The position numbers were made by a program, and so were the translations under genes. The notes beneath the pieces are model-generated. The model was not told the origin of the DNA and did no database searches. It saw only the letters and a program-made list of their open reading frames with translations. From contig JAOZMZ010000011.1 in assembly GCA_029934055.1 (NCBI GenBank), positions 1 to 37,411 of the forward strand: 37,411 nucleotides of DNA, given 5' to 3'. This DNA is from Kiritimatiellia bacterium (GTDB lineage Bacteria > Verrucomicrobiota > Kiritimatiellia > B70-G9). Numbering within the stretch: the first letter of the stretch is position 1; every line of letters begins with the position of its first letter. Shown here in pieces: positions 1-10,400 of the stretch.

Positions 1-71
1 GAGGGTATGGGATTCGAACCCACGACCTCGTGAATGCCATTCACGCGCTCTCCCAACTGAGCTAACCCCCC
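1..71 (-). tRNA. tRNA-Ala (anticodon GGC), 3' end clipped by the window edge
   Basis: Reverse complement GGGGGGTTAGCTCAGTTGGGAGAGCGCGTGAATGGCATTCACGAGGTCGTGGGTTCGAATCCCATACCCTC folds as a cloverleaf: D-stem GCTC/GAGC, anticodon stem CGTGA/TCACG with loop ATGGCAT, T-arm GGTTCGAATCC. The last acceptor base lies outside the window. Confidence 0.95.
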
Positions 72-253
72 ACCGGTCCACTATTCATTCATTGACGCTT
101 TCACGGATCGAAAGCGACGATGGCGCAGGGTAGATCAGAAGGTGTAAGCTTGTCAACATCGGAGAATTGGAGGGCGGGACGTTTTGAACAGAAAGGACCG
201 GATAATCGAAAGGATCTATTGGTGGCAGATGCTTATGGAAGGAGGTCGGTGGT

Positions 254-628
254 ATGGACGCTGATGTTTACACTGAGAAACTCGAGCGCGAGTTAGATGA
301 TTTTCGGCGTGAGCAGGAACGGATTCGTAGATTGATCGGGAGGATTGGGGGGGTAAGGCAGCCTCAGAGGGAGAAGGCTATCAACGTAATATTTGCACTG
401 CTGGTATGTACGCTCTTTTTTGTGGGGGTTCTGCGGGATGTCCTCCATATAGAGTGGCCATTGCCTCCCATGCTATCGGTTGAGGTTGGCATCATGCTGG
501 TATCGCTAAAGATAATATGGATGATTCACCAGCAGACGCGAGTGGCCCATTTTCAATTCTGGATTTTGAATTCGATAGAATTCCGTCTTGCTGAAATCGC
601 GAAACACATCGAGTCCGAAAAGGGGTGA
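254..628 (+). CDS. Small membrane protein, N-terminal charged/coiled-coil segment plus about two TM helices, unknown function
   Basis: 124-aa ORF, GGAGG-type RBS upstream (aaggaggtcggtggt), hydrophobic segments VIFALLVCTLFFVGVL and MLSVEVGIMLVSLKIIWMI. Confidence 0.65.
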   Translation: MDADVYTEKLERELDDFRREQERIRRLIGRIGGVRQPQREKAINVIFALLVCTLFFVGVLRDVLHIEWPLPPMLSVEVGIMLVSLKIIWMIHQQTRVAHFQFWILNSIEFRLAEIAKHIESEKG

Positions 629-716
629 AGGCGACCGGCGGCGGTATCGTTCGGCAGGCAGGGTCTTACATTTCCTGTATTGGTTTCGGTCGGGCGGAAG
701 GATAGCGGGGTGCCGA

Positions 717-2624
717 CTATTGTTCGACAGGTATGATTATACCGCGGATGATAATTTTCTGACAAAAGACAAAGACGATGAACGTCGGCAGCGCGGCGAC
801 TACTATTGATGCATAGATGACTGCCTGACTTGAATTCTGCTGGAGTTCGTAGAGCCAGACCATGAGAGTCCACATCTTATGATCCTGGCACAACAGCAGT
901 GCAAACATGAAGTTTGCATAAGCGGCCGTAAAGGCCTGCAGGGCAATGACCGATAAGATCGGTTTTGCCAAGCCAAGGGTGATATGGAGGAAGGAGGCCC
1001 ACTCTCCGGCTCCATCGAGTGCCGCACTTTCATACAATTCCCTGGGAATTGAGTCGAAAAATCCTTTCAGAAGAAAAATGGAGAAACCGCTGGCGAGTCC
1101 GGGGAGTACCAGCGCTGCGAAAGTGTTCAGCAGGTGGAGATGACGGAGCATGAGGAAGAGGGGAATCTGTGTGACCATTGGAGGAAAGGCCATTGTCAGC
1201 ATCATAAGGAGAAGAATTTTGTAAGTCGAGCGGGGGCGGAAGCGACTGAGCGCATAAGCCGCCAGGGGATTGACGAGAAGGGCGCCGAGCACTGCGAGCG
1301 TGCAGTATATGGCCGTATTGAAGATGCCGCGCCCGTGGATGAGGATATAATTGAGGACAGTGAGGTAGTTTCGAATGAGAAATTCCCGACGTGCCTTGCC
1401 TCGGTGGGCGATGAAGAGGAGATAATGGTTTTCGCGTTGCGGTGGAGCTATGTCCTCAAACGTTTTGAAACGAGTGTGGAGCGCGGTGTTCAGTGTGCCA
1501 ATGTGGGCGTATTTGCTTTTGAGGTAATCCCGAAACATGAAATCGGGTCCGGAGATATGTATGTACCTTGCGGGAGCGATAAAAAGGGTGCCCGTGGCTG
1601 GATCATGCCATCCGCTGATGAAAGCATCCCAGTCTCTCAGGGCGGCTCCTGAGAAAGAGAGATTCGTCATGAGCGGAATTTCCGTGAAAGAATGATAATG
1701 TGTACCATAGAGGCGGTTGAGTGCGGAACAAGTGTGATATCGGGCGCGAAGGAAGTGGCGGTAGATGTCCGTACACTCAGGGTCTACCCTGATCCATAAG
1801 AGATTGAGCGTGCGACGGACGAATGTTTCCCAGTCATGGCGTACCGGGGCGGGGGCTGCGACAGGGTAGGCTGCAGAGAGGTGGACGTCTCGGTAGGATT
1901 TATAAGAAGTCTTGTGGGTAAGGTTATAGTGGTGGATATTGCGGGAGTATTGGGCCTGCAGGAAAAGTTTGCGGTAGAATCCGTCGACGGAAAAGTAGTA
2001 GAGTTCACCGGTTGGCCGCTGCATCTTGAACTTCCAGAAGATATTCTGGAATGGGGAATTGGACGGCATACGGCGTCTCGTGAGGTAGTCCTCGGGGATG
2101 ACATATACTGAATTCCAGTCGAAGAAATCCGTCGAAAGGGACGTATTGACGCGAGTAATCTTGCGGCCGTAGCGGTACGAGAGGAGCCGCTTGAATTCTC
2201 TAAGATTTGAGGGCGCAGTACGACTTATCGGCGCGTGAATGAATCCACAGGCACAGGCGTAGGGTGGGGGGCGCGTTTTTTTCAGGAAATCGCGCCATTC
2301 CTTGACGAGGGGCCGTCTTACTTGTTGCGGCGGGGTGATCTCGCGGAATGATGACAGGTCGAGCCCGTAGGAGACATTCATGGCGTCCAGGGATTCGTTG
2401 AAGAGGGCTTCGACGTACTTCTGATAGAGGACGATATCGTTGAAGAGGAAACCGGGCACGGGAGAAAGGTCGCGTGCATCTACAGGGCTGCGGACGCTGC
2501 CTGAGAGTAAAAGAAAGAAGGGGTATATCATTGTAACAGCCCCGAGAGACAAGAGAATATAGATCATCCCGAGAAGGGCTCTGACACGGATATGCTTTCG
2601 GCCTATTGAAGATATTATCGACAT
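717..2624 (-). CDS. Carbohydrate ABC transporter permease (MalG-like) with a large extracytoplasmic insertion after TM1
   Basis: Start MSIISSIGRKH... at 2624 within the longer ORF 717..3056. C-terminal half is a BPD_transp_1-type permease with EAA loop LYESAALDGAGEWASFLHITLGLAKPIL. A ~360-aa non-permease segment lies between TM1 and the remaining TMs. Confidence 0.88.
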   Translation of the reverse strand: MSIISSIGRKHIRVRALLGMIYILLSLGAVTMIYPFFLLLSGSVRSPVDARDLSPVPGFLFNDIVLYQKYVEALFNESLDAMNVSYGLDLSSFREITPPQQVRRPLVKEWRDFLKKTRPPPYACACGFIHAPISRTAPSNLREFKRLLSYRYGRKITRVNTSLSTDFFDWNSVYVIPEDYLTRRRMPSNSPFQNIFWKFKMQRPTGELYYFSVDGFYRKLFLQAQYSRNIHHYNLTHKTSYKSYRDVHLSAAYPVAAPAPVRHDWETFVRRTLNLLWIRVDPECTDIYRHFLRARYHTCSALNRLYGTHYHSFTEIPLMTNLSFSGAALRDWDAFISGWHDPATGTLFIAPARYIHISGPDFMFRDYLKSKYAHIGTLNTALHTRFKTFEDIAPPQRENHYLLFIAHRGKARREFLIRNYLTVLNYILIHGRGIFNTAIYCTLAVLGALLVNPLAAYALSRFRPRSTYKILLLMMLTMAFPPMVTQIPLFLMLRHLHLLNTFAALVLPGLASGFSIFLLKGFFDSIPRELYESAALDGAGEWASFLHITLGLAKPILSVIALQAFTAAYANFMFALLLCQDHKMWTLMVWLYELQQNSSQAVIYASIVVAALPTFIVFVFCQKIIIRGIIIPVEQ

Positions 2625-2644
2625 ATCGATTTCTTCTATATGGG

Positions 2645-5440
2645 CTATTCCTTTGCGGTGCGAAATTCCACGCGCGCGAGTATACGTAGCTGATAGGCGG
2701 TAAAGCCGATCAGGATGAAGCCGAGGACCCATGCCATTGCGGTGGCGGGACCGAATCTGAGATAAATGAATGCTTTGTAGAATATGTGAAGTCCAGCGAC
2801 CTCCGTGTCGGCCGCGCCGCCGGTCATTGCGAGAATATTGGCCGTAGCATAGAGCCAGGCAGCGGTGTACATCCCGACGAAATTTATGATCAGCAGCGGC
2901 CGAAGCGCAGGAAACACGATGAAGAGGATTTTGTCGGCAAAACCGGCGCCATCCAGCTCGGCGGCATCGTAGAGGTCGTCGGGAATACTTTTCAAGGCTG
3001 CAAGGTAAATGAGGCATGCGGGGCCAAGGCTCGCCCAGACGACAGGCATGGCACATGCCAGAATTGCCAGGTGCGCATCACCGAGCCAGCGTAGCGGTTC
3101 CGGGAGATGGAGCAGCAGCCTTTGAAGGAGGGGCAAGTCAGAGCGGGATAGCATGGGGCGGGTGATCGAGAAACAGGCGGCCAGCGAAAGCATCCCAAAG
3201 ATGAAGGCGAGGAGAGCGGTGGAGCGTTTTTCGTGGTGCCAGAGACGGAAAGCAAAGTAGAGTCCGGTCCCGAAGATCAGGAATCCGGTCAGGATGAAAG
3301 CCACGGCGGGCACGTGGAGGAGGATCGCGTTGAGTGCGCCGCTTTCGCTCGGATCAAAGAATGATTTCCAGAGGAGGACAGCCACGAGGCCTGTAGCGAT
3401 GGAGGGTAGATAATAGAGAGATCTGAAAAATATTTTACCACGCGGTATTTCCTGCAGGAAGATGGCTAGAATCAGCGGTGGCAGGAAGCCCAAGATTATT
3501 ATGAGGGTACTGTAGCGAACCGAATTCCATACCGAATGCCACCATTCCCGGTCCCAGAGGACATCACCGAAATTATTGAGGCCAACCCACGATGAATCGC
3601 CCATGAGGCGGTAGTCCTGAAAGGACATCAGGGACCCCCGGATCAGCGGCAGGTACTGCCACAGAACAATTGAAACGACAGCAGGCAGGAGGAGGAGAAT
3701 TACCTTTGCCGAGCTGAGGCGACGTCGGGCAGTGACCGCTTTCGTATGGGAAGGCCTAAGGAAGGCACTCCCAAGCTTGCTGATTCCGATGATGAATAAC
3801 AGCACAGCGGCTCCGAGAGCGATAGCGGCCGTGCGGTTACGTTTGGTTCTAGTAGTAGGGGACACGAGGCCGAGCATTTCTTCGTTTGCCTTAATGGCAG
3901 CCTGATGGAGCAACTGTCTGAGGATACGTAGCCGTGCCTGCTGGTTACGGGGAAGACGATCATCGAATGCGAGTTGTTCCGCCTGCTGGATGGGTTCGCT
4001 GATGATGTTATAGGCGTAGTTACAATTTTTCCCATATGGTTCGGGCTTGCCGGTTGAAATGGCAATTTTAAAACATTCTTGCCAGCCTTTCGGTGTGAGG
4101 CGTGCTAATTCCGGGTACCCGAACATTTTCAGGTAGGTCGGATTCATGAAACGCCCGAGTCCGCCTTCCACCATGATCCGGGTACGAATGCGCATGGCCT
4201 CCATGCTGTCGTAGAAGCGCATGTATTCCCAAGCGGCGTCACGTACAGCGGGCTCGCGTATCCCGGCGAAGAGCCCCATCATCATACTGTTCAATTCGGC
4301 ACCCCGCAGTCCGGTCGGCCCTCGGGGGACGGGTACCATTCCCGTAACGTCGGGATTGATTTTCTGAAATATTTTTTGATCGATGTATGCGAACATCATG
4401 CCTATTTCGCCACGGGCCCACTTCGCTCCGGCGGTTCCCCAATCCGGATCGCGGTAGGCATAGCCACGGTGGCGGCGCCCACGTTCATCGGTCCAGGGCT
4501 CGGTACAGAGTCGGTTGTAGAAGTCCAGTGCCAAGGCGGCTTGTGGGGAATCGAATACGGCTTTCCAATGATGGTTTGTGTGATCATAGACGACTGCCCG
4601 TCCGCCGGCAGACCAGAGGAAGCTCATCCACCACCAGGATTCGTGTTTGCCGCGGCTAAAGTAGATGCCATAGATCCCGCGGCTTGGATGCGTAATTTTC
4701 CGGCAGGCCGTCAGCATATCGTTCCATGTCCAGTCGTTGGTGGGATACGGCACCTTAAATTCATCGAAGAGATCCCTGCGATAGAGGACTACTTTCCCGA
4801 GGGCGCCACCGTAGGGAAGCGCCCAGACATGATTTGTGCCGTCCGGACCCGGGCGACGAATGACAGGCCAAATTTTCGGATGAACGCGGAAAGAAAGTTC
4901 TTCGGGAGTCATTGCCTCGAGGTAGTGATCATCGGGAAGGTCAAGTGGATAGAGGAATCTTTGCTGGATAAAAGTGTCCGACATGCGGAAGTTCACGTAA
5001 ATTACGTCCGGAGCGACCTTGCCGGCTATTGCCAGAAGAGTGCTCTCGACCCCTTCAACCCGGATGCCTGAAGCGCGGTGAAGGCTGACGCTGACGTGTT
5101 TCCATTTGTGCCTGCCGTATTTTTCGGGATGTGAGAAGTAGCGTGTACGGTAGCGGGCAGCAAAGATGGATGGATAGCGTCTTACAAATTCACGGACAAC
5201 GGCGAGGTCCGCGCGGGTGGAAGTATCGCTCCTGGCGGGATCGGGTAGATCAAAACAGGAGACGTGAATGATTGTACCGGTCGGGGTGTCTTCGATCCAT
5301 CCTGCATGGCTGAGGGAAGGTGGGATCAAGAGGAGAAAGAGACAGGCCGGCAGCCATCCGCGTTTTCGCACCGTGGGACAGCGGTGCAATCCGACAGATT
5401 GTAGATAGAACTGATCAGGCATTTGAGTACGTGTCGGCAC
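2645..5440 (-). CDS. Extracellular solute-binding protein fused to a MalF-like ABC permease
   Basis: 931 aa: signal-like N-terminus (RGWLPACLFLLLIPPSLSHAG), SBP_bac-like region (GALGKVVLYRRDLFDEFKVPYPTNDWTWNDMLTACRKI...), then a multi-TM permease with EAA loop LYDAAELDGAGFADKILFIVFPALRPLL. One continuous frame. Confidence 0.9.
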   Translation of the reverse strand: MPTRTQMPDQFYLQSVGLHRCPTVRKRGWLPACLFLLLIPPSLSHAGWIEDTPTGTIIHVSCFDLPDPARSDTSTRADLAVVREFVRRYPSIFAARYRTRYFSHPEKYGRHKWKHVSVSLHRASGIRVEGVESTLLAIAGKVAPDVIYVNFRMSDTFIQQRFLYPLDLPDDHYLEAMTPEELSFRVHPKIWPVIRRPGPDGTNHVWALPYGGALGKVVLYRRDLFDEFKVPYPTNDWTWNDMLTACRKITHPSRGIYGIYFSRGKHESWWWMSFLWSAGGRAVVYDHTNHHWKAVFDSPQAALALDFYNRLCTEPWTDERGRRHRGYAYRDPDWGTAGAKWARGEIGMMFAYIDQKIFQKINPDVTGMVPVPRGPTGLRGAELNSMMMGLFAGIREPAVRDAAWEYMRFYDSMEAMRIRTRIMVEGGLGRFMNPTYLKMFGYPELARLTPKGWQECFKIAISTGKPEPYGKNCNYAYNIISEPIQQAEQLAFDDRLPRNQQARLRILRQLLHQAAIKANEEMLGLVSPTTRTKRNRTAAIALGAAVLLFIIGISKLGSAFLRPSHTKAVTARRRLSSAKVILLLLPAVVSIVLWQYLPLIRGSLMSFQDYRLMGDSSWVGLNNFGDVLWDREWWHSVWNSVRYSTLIIILGFLPPLILAIFLQEIPRGKIFFRSLYYLPSIATGLVAVLLWKSFFDPSESGALNAILLHVPAVAFILTGFLIFGTGLYFAFRLWHHEKRSTALLAFIFGMLSLAACFSITRPMLSRSDLPLLQRLLLHLPEPLRWLGDAHLAILACAMPVVWASLGPACLIYLAALKSIPDDLYDAAELDGAGFADKILFIVFPALRPLLIINFVGMYTAAWLYATANILAMTGGAADTEVAGLHIFYKAFIYLRFGPATAMAWVLGFILIGFTAYQLRILARVEFRTAKE

Positions 5441-5549
5441 GCGATAATCATGGGAAAACGTAGCGTATTAGGCAAGCCGCGGCATGGTTTTGATGTTGCC
5501 CAACCAGCCGTCGGCGGAGAGAATCGCTCCAGCAGCATGGAGGTGAGGC

Positions 5550-6656
5550 ATGATTGCCGAGATTTGGTTGAAGTATGAGGTGGCGGGGATCGCCGTCTGG
5601 CGCGTTGGAATGCTGTTTGTGATCATACTGGCGGCGATGCTGGCAGGTAAATTGGTGAGCCAGCTGTTGTACCGTCTTTCCGGACGGGTCAAGCGGCGGG
5701 GGTCGGATTTGGCAGCGGCGGCATTTCGAGCGGTAGGGCGTTCCTGCACCATATTCTTCTTCACACTGGGATTGGCGCAGGGGACAGCGGTGGTCGTGGT
5801 TTCCGCCAAGGTGGCTGGTATGATTCATACGGTCGTCAGCATACTGATGACGATTTCCGTGGCCTACCTGGGATATTGCCTAATCGATGTGGTCGATGCC
5901 TGGCTGACTCGTTTTGCTCGGAAGACCGAAAGCAAGCTTGACGACATGCTTGTGCCGATGGTGCGGAAGAGTCTTCGGATTACGGTTGTTGTATTGGCTT
6001 TGGTACAGGTGGCGCAGATATTGAGCGATAAGCCGTTGACCTCCATTATCGCCGGGCTTGGCGTGGGCGGCTTGGCCGTGGCGTTGGCTGCGCAGGAAAG
6101 TCTCAAGAATCTTTTCGGATCACTGGTTATCTTCGCTGACAAGCCTTTTGAGTTGGGAGACAGAATTGTTGTTGATGGATTTGACGGTCCGGTGGAGGAA
6201 GTTGGATTCCGATCCACAAGAATTCGCACTCTCGATGGGCATTTGGTAACGATTCCGAATGGGGAACTGGCAAACAAGACTATCGAGAACATAGGCAAGC
6301 GGCGCTACATTCGCAGAATAGTGAACATAGGCGTTACTTATGATACTCCTCCAGAGAAAATGACGCGCGCCTTGGAGATCATACGCGAGGTCTTGAAGGA
6401 TCATGAGGGGATGCTGCCAGATTTTCCGCCCCGCGTATATTTCAAGGACTTTGGCGAAAGTTCACTGAATATTATTGTGATCTACTGGTATCATCCACCG
6501 AGTTACTGGGATTTCATGGCTTTCAACGAGCGCTTCAACATGGAAATCCTTCGTCGTTTCAACGCGGAAGGGATAGAATTCGCTTTCCCTACCCAGACCC
6601 TGTACGTGGCTGGAGACGAGCGGCGGCCGCTTGAAGTCAAGATGTCCAGTAACTAG
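5550..6656 (+). CDS. MscS-family mechanosensitive ion channel
   Basis: 368 aa. MscS core: GLGVGGLAVALAAQESLKNLFGSLVIFADKPFELGDRIVVDGFDGPVEEVGFRSTRIRTLDGHLVTIPNGELANKTIENI. Confidence 0.95.
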   Translation: MIAEIWLKYEVAGIAVWRVGMLFVIILAAMLAGKLVSQLLYRLSGRVKRRGSDLAAAAFRAVGRSCTIFFFTLGLAQGTAVVVVSAKVAGMIHTVVSILMTISVAYLGYCLIDVVDAWLTRFARKTESKLDDMLVPMVRKSLRITVVVLALVQVAQILSDKPLTSIIAGLGVGGLAVALAAQESLKNLFGSLVIFADKPFELGDRIVVDGFDGPVEEVGFRSTRIRTLDGHLVTIPNGELANKTIENIGKRRYIRRIVNIGVTYDTPPEKMTRALEIIREVLKDHEGMLPDFPPRVYFKDFGESSLNIIVIYWYHPPSYWDFMAFNERFNMEILRRFNAEGIEFAFPTQTLYVAGDERRPLEVKMSSN

Positions 6657-6733
6657 GTGTTGTGGCAGAAGGCGAGCAGCGGGTTTTTCGGTAGGGGTTG
6701 TGCAGCGGAATGAGGTCAAGAGGGAGAATTGAG

Positions 6734-7300
6734 ATGAAGGATGAAGTTTGGTGGGTGAAAAAGGAAGACGGAGAGGTGTTCGGCCCGGTTACACTTGACG
6801 AATTGCGCAGTTGGGCGATCGAGGGACGTGTGGTGCACGGTGATCTTGTTTCGCGTGATAGGGAGACCTGGGAGAGTGCAGACGGGATGGGGGAACTAGG
6901 CATGAAGTGGGTCGTGGTTTTCCCTGGTGGGGATCAGGTCGGTCCCATGCATATAGGTGCCGTGGCGGAATTGATGATTGAGGGCAGCGTTCAGGCCGAG
7001 GACTCGGTACGCGATATCTCATCGGGGAGAATGGGGCCTGCGTCTAAGGTGGTATTGAGGGGGTTGCTTGACGAGGTACACTCGCTTGAGGGGCGGATCA
7101 GTGAGGAACGCTCGGCATGGGAGACGCTTCTTGAGAACGAGCGGCGTGCGGCGGAGCGGCAGGGGGCGCACTATCGCCGACTGCTTGAAGAAGCGCGGCG
7201 GCGGCAGGACGCTTTGGCTCAGGATTTGTCAAGGATAGAAAAAGCAATCGGGATTTCAAAGAAAAAGGGGGGTGACGAGGGTCAGAAGTCCGGGAGTTGA
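6734..7300 (+). CDS. Tandem GYF_2-like (DUF4339) domain protein with C-terminal coiled coil
   Basis: WWVKKEDGEVFGPVTLDELRSWAIEGRVVHGDLVSRDRETWESADGM resembles GYF_2; a second diverged copy KWVVVFPGGDQVGPMHIGAVAELMIEGSVQAEDSVRD follows, then a charged heptad-like region. ORF track start is 6698; 6734 preferred. Confidence 0.75.
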   Translation: MKDEVWWVKKEDGEVFGPVTLDELRSWAIEGRVVHGDLVSRDRETWESADGMGELGMKWVVVFPGGDQVGPMHIGAVAELMIEGSVQAEDSVRDISSGRMGPASKVVLRGLLDEVHSLEGRISEERSAWETLLENERRAAERQGAHYRRLLEEARRRQDALAQDLSRIEKAIGISKKKGGDEGQKSGS

Positions 7301-7474
7301 GGGTCGCGGAGGGTGCAAGAATATGGAGCGGTAGAGAATATGAACGCCGGTACATCGCTTGACTTATAGGGAATATTGCGATTTGGCTTGCCAGATGAGG
7401 ACCTAAAGGGTATCATTACTTTGGTGTGAGACGAAGAGTAGGGATTGGCACGGGCAGATCCGTGCGGATGAGCG

Positions 7475-10400
7475 ATGTACATTGAAGGGATAGCATCGCA
7501 CCGGGTGGGTGTAGCTGCATCGGTTGGATTGTTTCTTTCCGTAATACTCGCATGGGTTCAACCTGCGTGGTCGGGGGAGGTTGGATTTGCCGAATATTAC
7601 GTGCTCGGTGACGAGGACGACCTGATTGAGGCGTACAAGGCGATACCCAATTCGCAGGTTCCGGCGTCGGCAGCGGGGTCGAACATAAACTCGCGGGTAT
7701 GCATCGTATCAAGTGTGGGGGGGACGCACGTATATCTCGATGAATGGGAAGATGGTTATGATTTTGATCCCAGCGATCCTTACAACACAGCGGATGCCAA
7801 GTGGGATGCTGCGGCGGGAGGACCCGGCGAAGCGGGCGATGCTCTTTCCAAGGGAGAGGTCCTGGTCCTGACGGAAACAAACAGATACGTCAGTGGAAGT
7901 GAGGGGGTTGACGGTGGGGATCGTATATATATTTCCGGGGCACCGGTTTCCGTGGTGCGGATAGTTTGGCCGGATGATCCGGGCAGTTACATTGCGGGGG
8001 CATGGGAGCTCTACCCGGAAATTGTGTGGCAAGACAAGTATACCGTACCGATAGGAGTGGATCTTACATATACGAATAGCTCCTATCCGTTTGAGTATAC
8101 ATTTTTGTTCATTGAAGCCGGACGCACAAATACGCGCATAGTAGTGACGGCTCCATCGGAAGGCGTGATCGTGGATACCAATCTTGCGGCTGGCGAGAAC
8201 ATTTATCTGACGAACGTGAATTCCGGCACGCATATTGCGGCGAGTGATCCGGTGTCGGGGGTTGCACGGCCGGTTCAGGCGGCGGTGATGAGTAGCGTTA
8301 ATGAGTATGTGGACACGCGATTTTTCACGCTTACGCCGGAGAATTTTTTGGGTACAGACTATTTGCTGCCAGCTCCCTCGCAGCAATTCATTCCAGGAGA
8401 ATTCAGCGGCACATCTACGAATGCTGCCTACATATTCGCGTTCGAGAGTAATACGACGGTAAACATCGTAACTTATCATACGAACGTACAGGTGCTGTTG
8501 ACGAACAGGTACGATGTTTACCGTTTCGAGTTGCCGTTCCTGCCATACGACCAGACATCGGGTTTTTACGGGACGGAGATATCGTCTGTGGACAGCACGA
8601 AGAAAATATGGGTTCTGGTCGCGGCCGATGATGATGATGACGTGGTTGATTGGGGGTATCAGGCGCTGAACATGGCGGAATTGAGTCAGGAGTATTTTTC
8701 TCCGTACGGTCCCGCGAACCCCGTTCACATAACACCCCAGTATGACAACACGACAGTCTGGATTGATTTTGACAACGACGGTACGAACGATAAGACGATC
8801 GTTCTTGATAAATTCGAAACCTACGAAATATATGATCCGGATCATGACGGGACGGGGGCGCGCTATTATTCAGACAAGCCGGTGGCGGTGGCATGGGGGC
8901 AGGACAACACCCAGCAGTCTCCGGGGGAACCGTTGCCCGACTATGATTACGGGTATACATTGTTGCCGCTATACTGGAGGGATCCGGTTCTGGGAATTCA
9001 GAAGAGCGCCGATCCAACTAACCTCCCCTCTGAAGGAGGGACCTCGGAATTTACACTGGTTGTATCTTCTTATACCAGCACGGTATACAACATAGATATC
9101 AGCGACAAGCTGCCGCCGGGATGGTCGTACGTGTCGAATTCCACCCTGATAGTATTCAGTGACGGAACTCCGAATATGACGAATGAGCCTTCCGGGGCGC
9201 CGGGGCCGGACCTTTCGTGGGATCTCGATCATGATCTGACGCCGACACAGACTATCACGTTAACGTTCAGCGCGTGCACGGTCAGCGGACAATACACTTA
9301 CGGCTGGCAGGTCAACGAAGCGGAGGCTTGGGGTTATAGCGTGGATGACGAGACCAACGTGAACGCACAGGCGTTTAATCCATCCGACTATTGTTTTGTG
9401 TACATTCCACAGACCGCGGTTCTGTCTGTCAGCAAGAGTTCCAGTGCCACTGGAACGGTTGATCCGGGGGACACGATCACTTATACGATAACGATAACGA
9501 ATATCGGATCGGCGCAGCAGACGGGCATCAGGGTACGGGACTATCTCCCGAGTGGGATGACATACGTCGCCAACAGCACGTGGGTGGCCTCGCCGGGGAC
9601 GGGCAGTAACACCGTGCGTGATGAGTTCAATACACAATCCTACACAAGCAACGATGGGACCACAGAATGGGCCAACGACTGGCAGGAAAGTGAGGGGGAC
9701 GGCCCCACTGCAGGGGACCTGCAAGTGCTGGCGGACGTTTCGAACTATCAACTGCGTTTTCGAGACGACAACCTATGGATCTATCGGTCGGCAGATCTTT
9801 CAGGGGCGACGGCGGCGGTGTTGAGCCTTCTGTATCGGAGGGACAGCCTTGACAATGCGAATGAATGGGTGGACTTGCTGATTTCCAGCAATGGGGCTGC
9901 GCCGTGGACCGTTCTCGATCAATATGCAGGTGCTGCCACGGACTCTTCTTACATTTACACGAATTATGACATAACAACTCACATCGGGACCAATACGACA
10001 ATTGCCTTTTGGAACAACAACCGTGGAATGGCGAATGGAGACCGGGTATGGTTTGACGACGTGGAGATTGCATATCTTTCGCCGCCAGGCACAGTGACGA
10101 ACGCCGGCGGTGCTCCTCCGATTCTTGCCGACGGCTACAGTCTCGGCCCAGGCGAAGTGATGGTGGTGACATTGCAGGCCACAGTGGATGACCCTGCAAC
10201 GGTGACACAACTAGTGAATACCGCCTATGTGCGCAGCGACCAGCAGGATCAGTTGGAAGCGTCTGTGACAAACGATGTTATAGCCGCAACGCTGGGTGAT
10301 TGGGTGTGGTATGATTCGAACACGAACGGTGTTCAAGATGCCGGAGAGACCGGGGGGGTGGAGGCTGTAACCGTCAGGCTGTATGACAGTACGAGTAACC

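Noticed and set aside
1134-1652. 172-aa plus-strand ORF
   Set aside because: Antisense to the MalG-like permease, no domain features.
2625-3056. N-terminal extension of the 717..3056 ORF
   Set aside because: This part overlaps the SBP-permease CDS in another frame and has Arg/Cys-rich shadow composition; the natural start is MSIISSIGRKH at 2624.
4376-5071. 231-aa plus-strand ORF
   Set aside because: Antisense to the SBP-permease fusion; no recognisable motif.
7709-8845. 378-aa minus-strand ORF
   Set aside because: Antisense to the 5' part of the giant C25 protein; no domain signature or signal sequence; shadow ORF.
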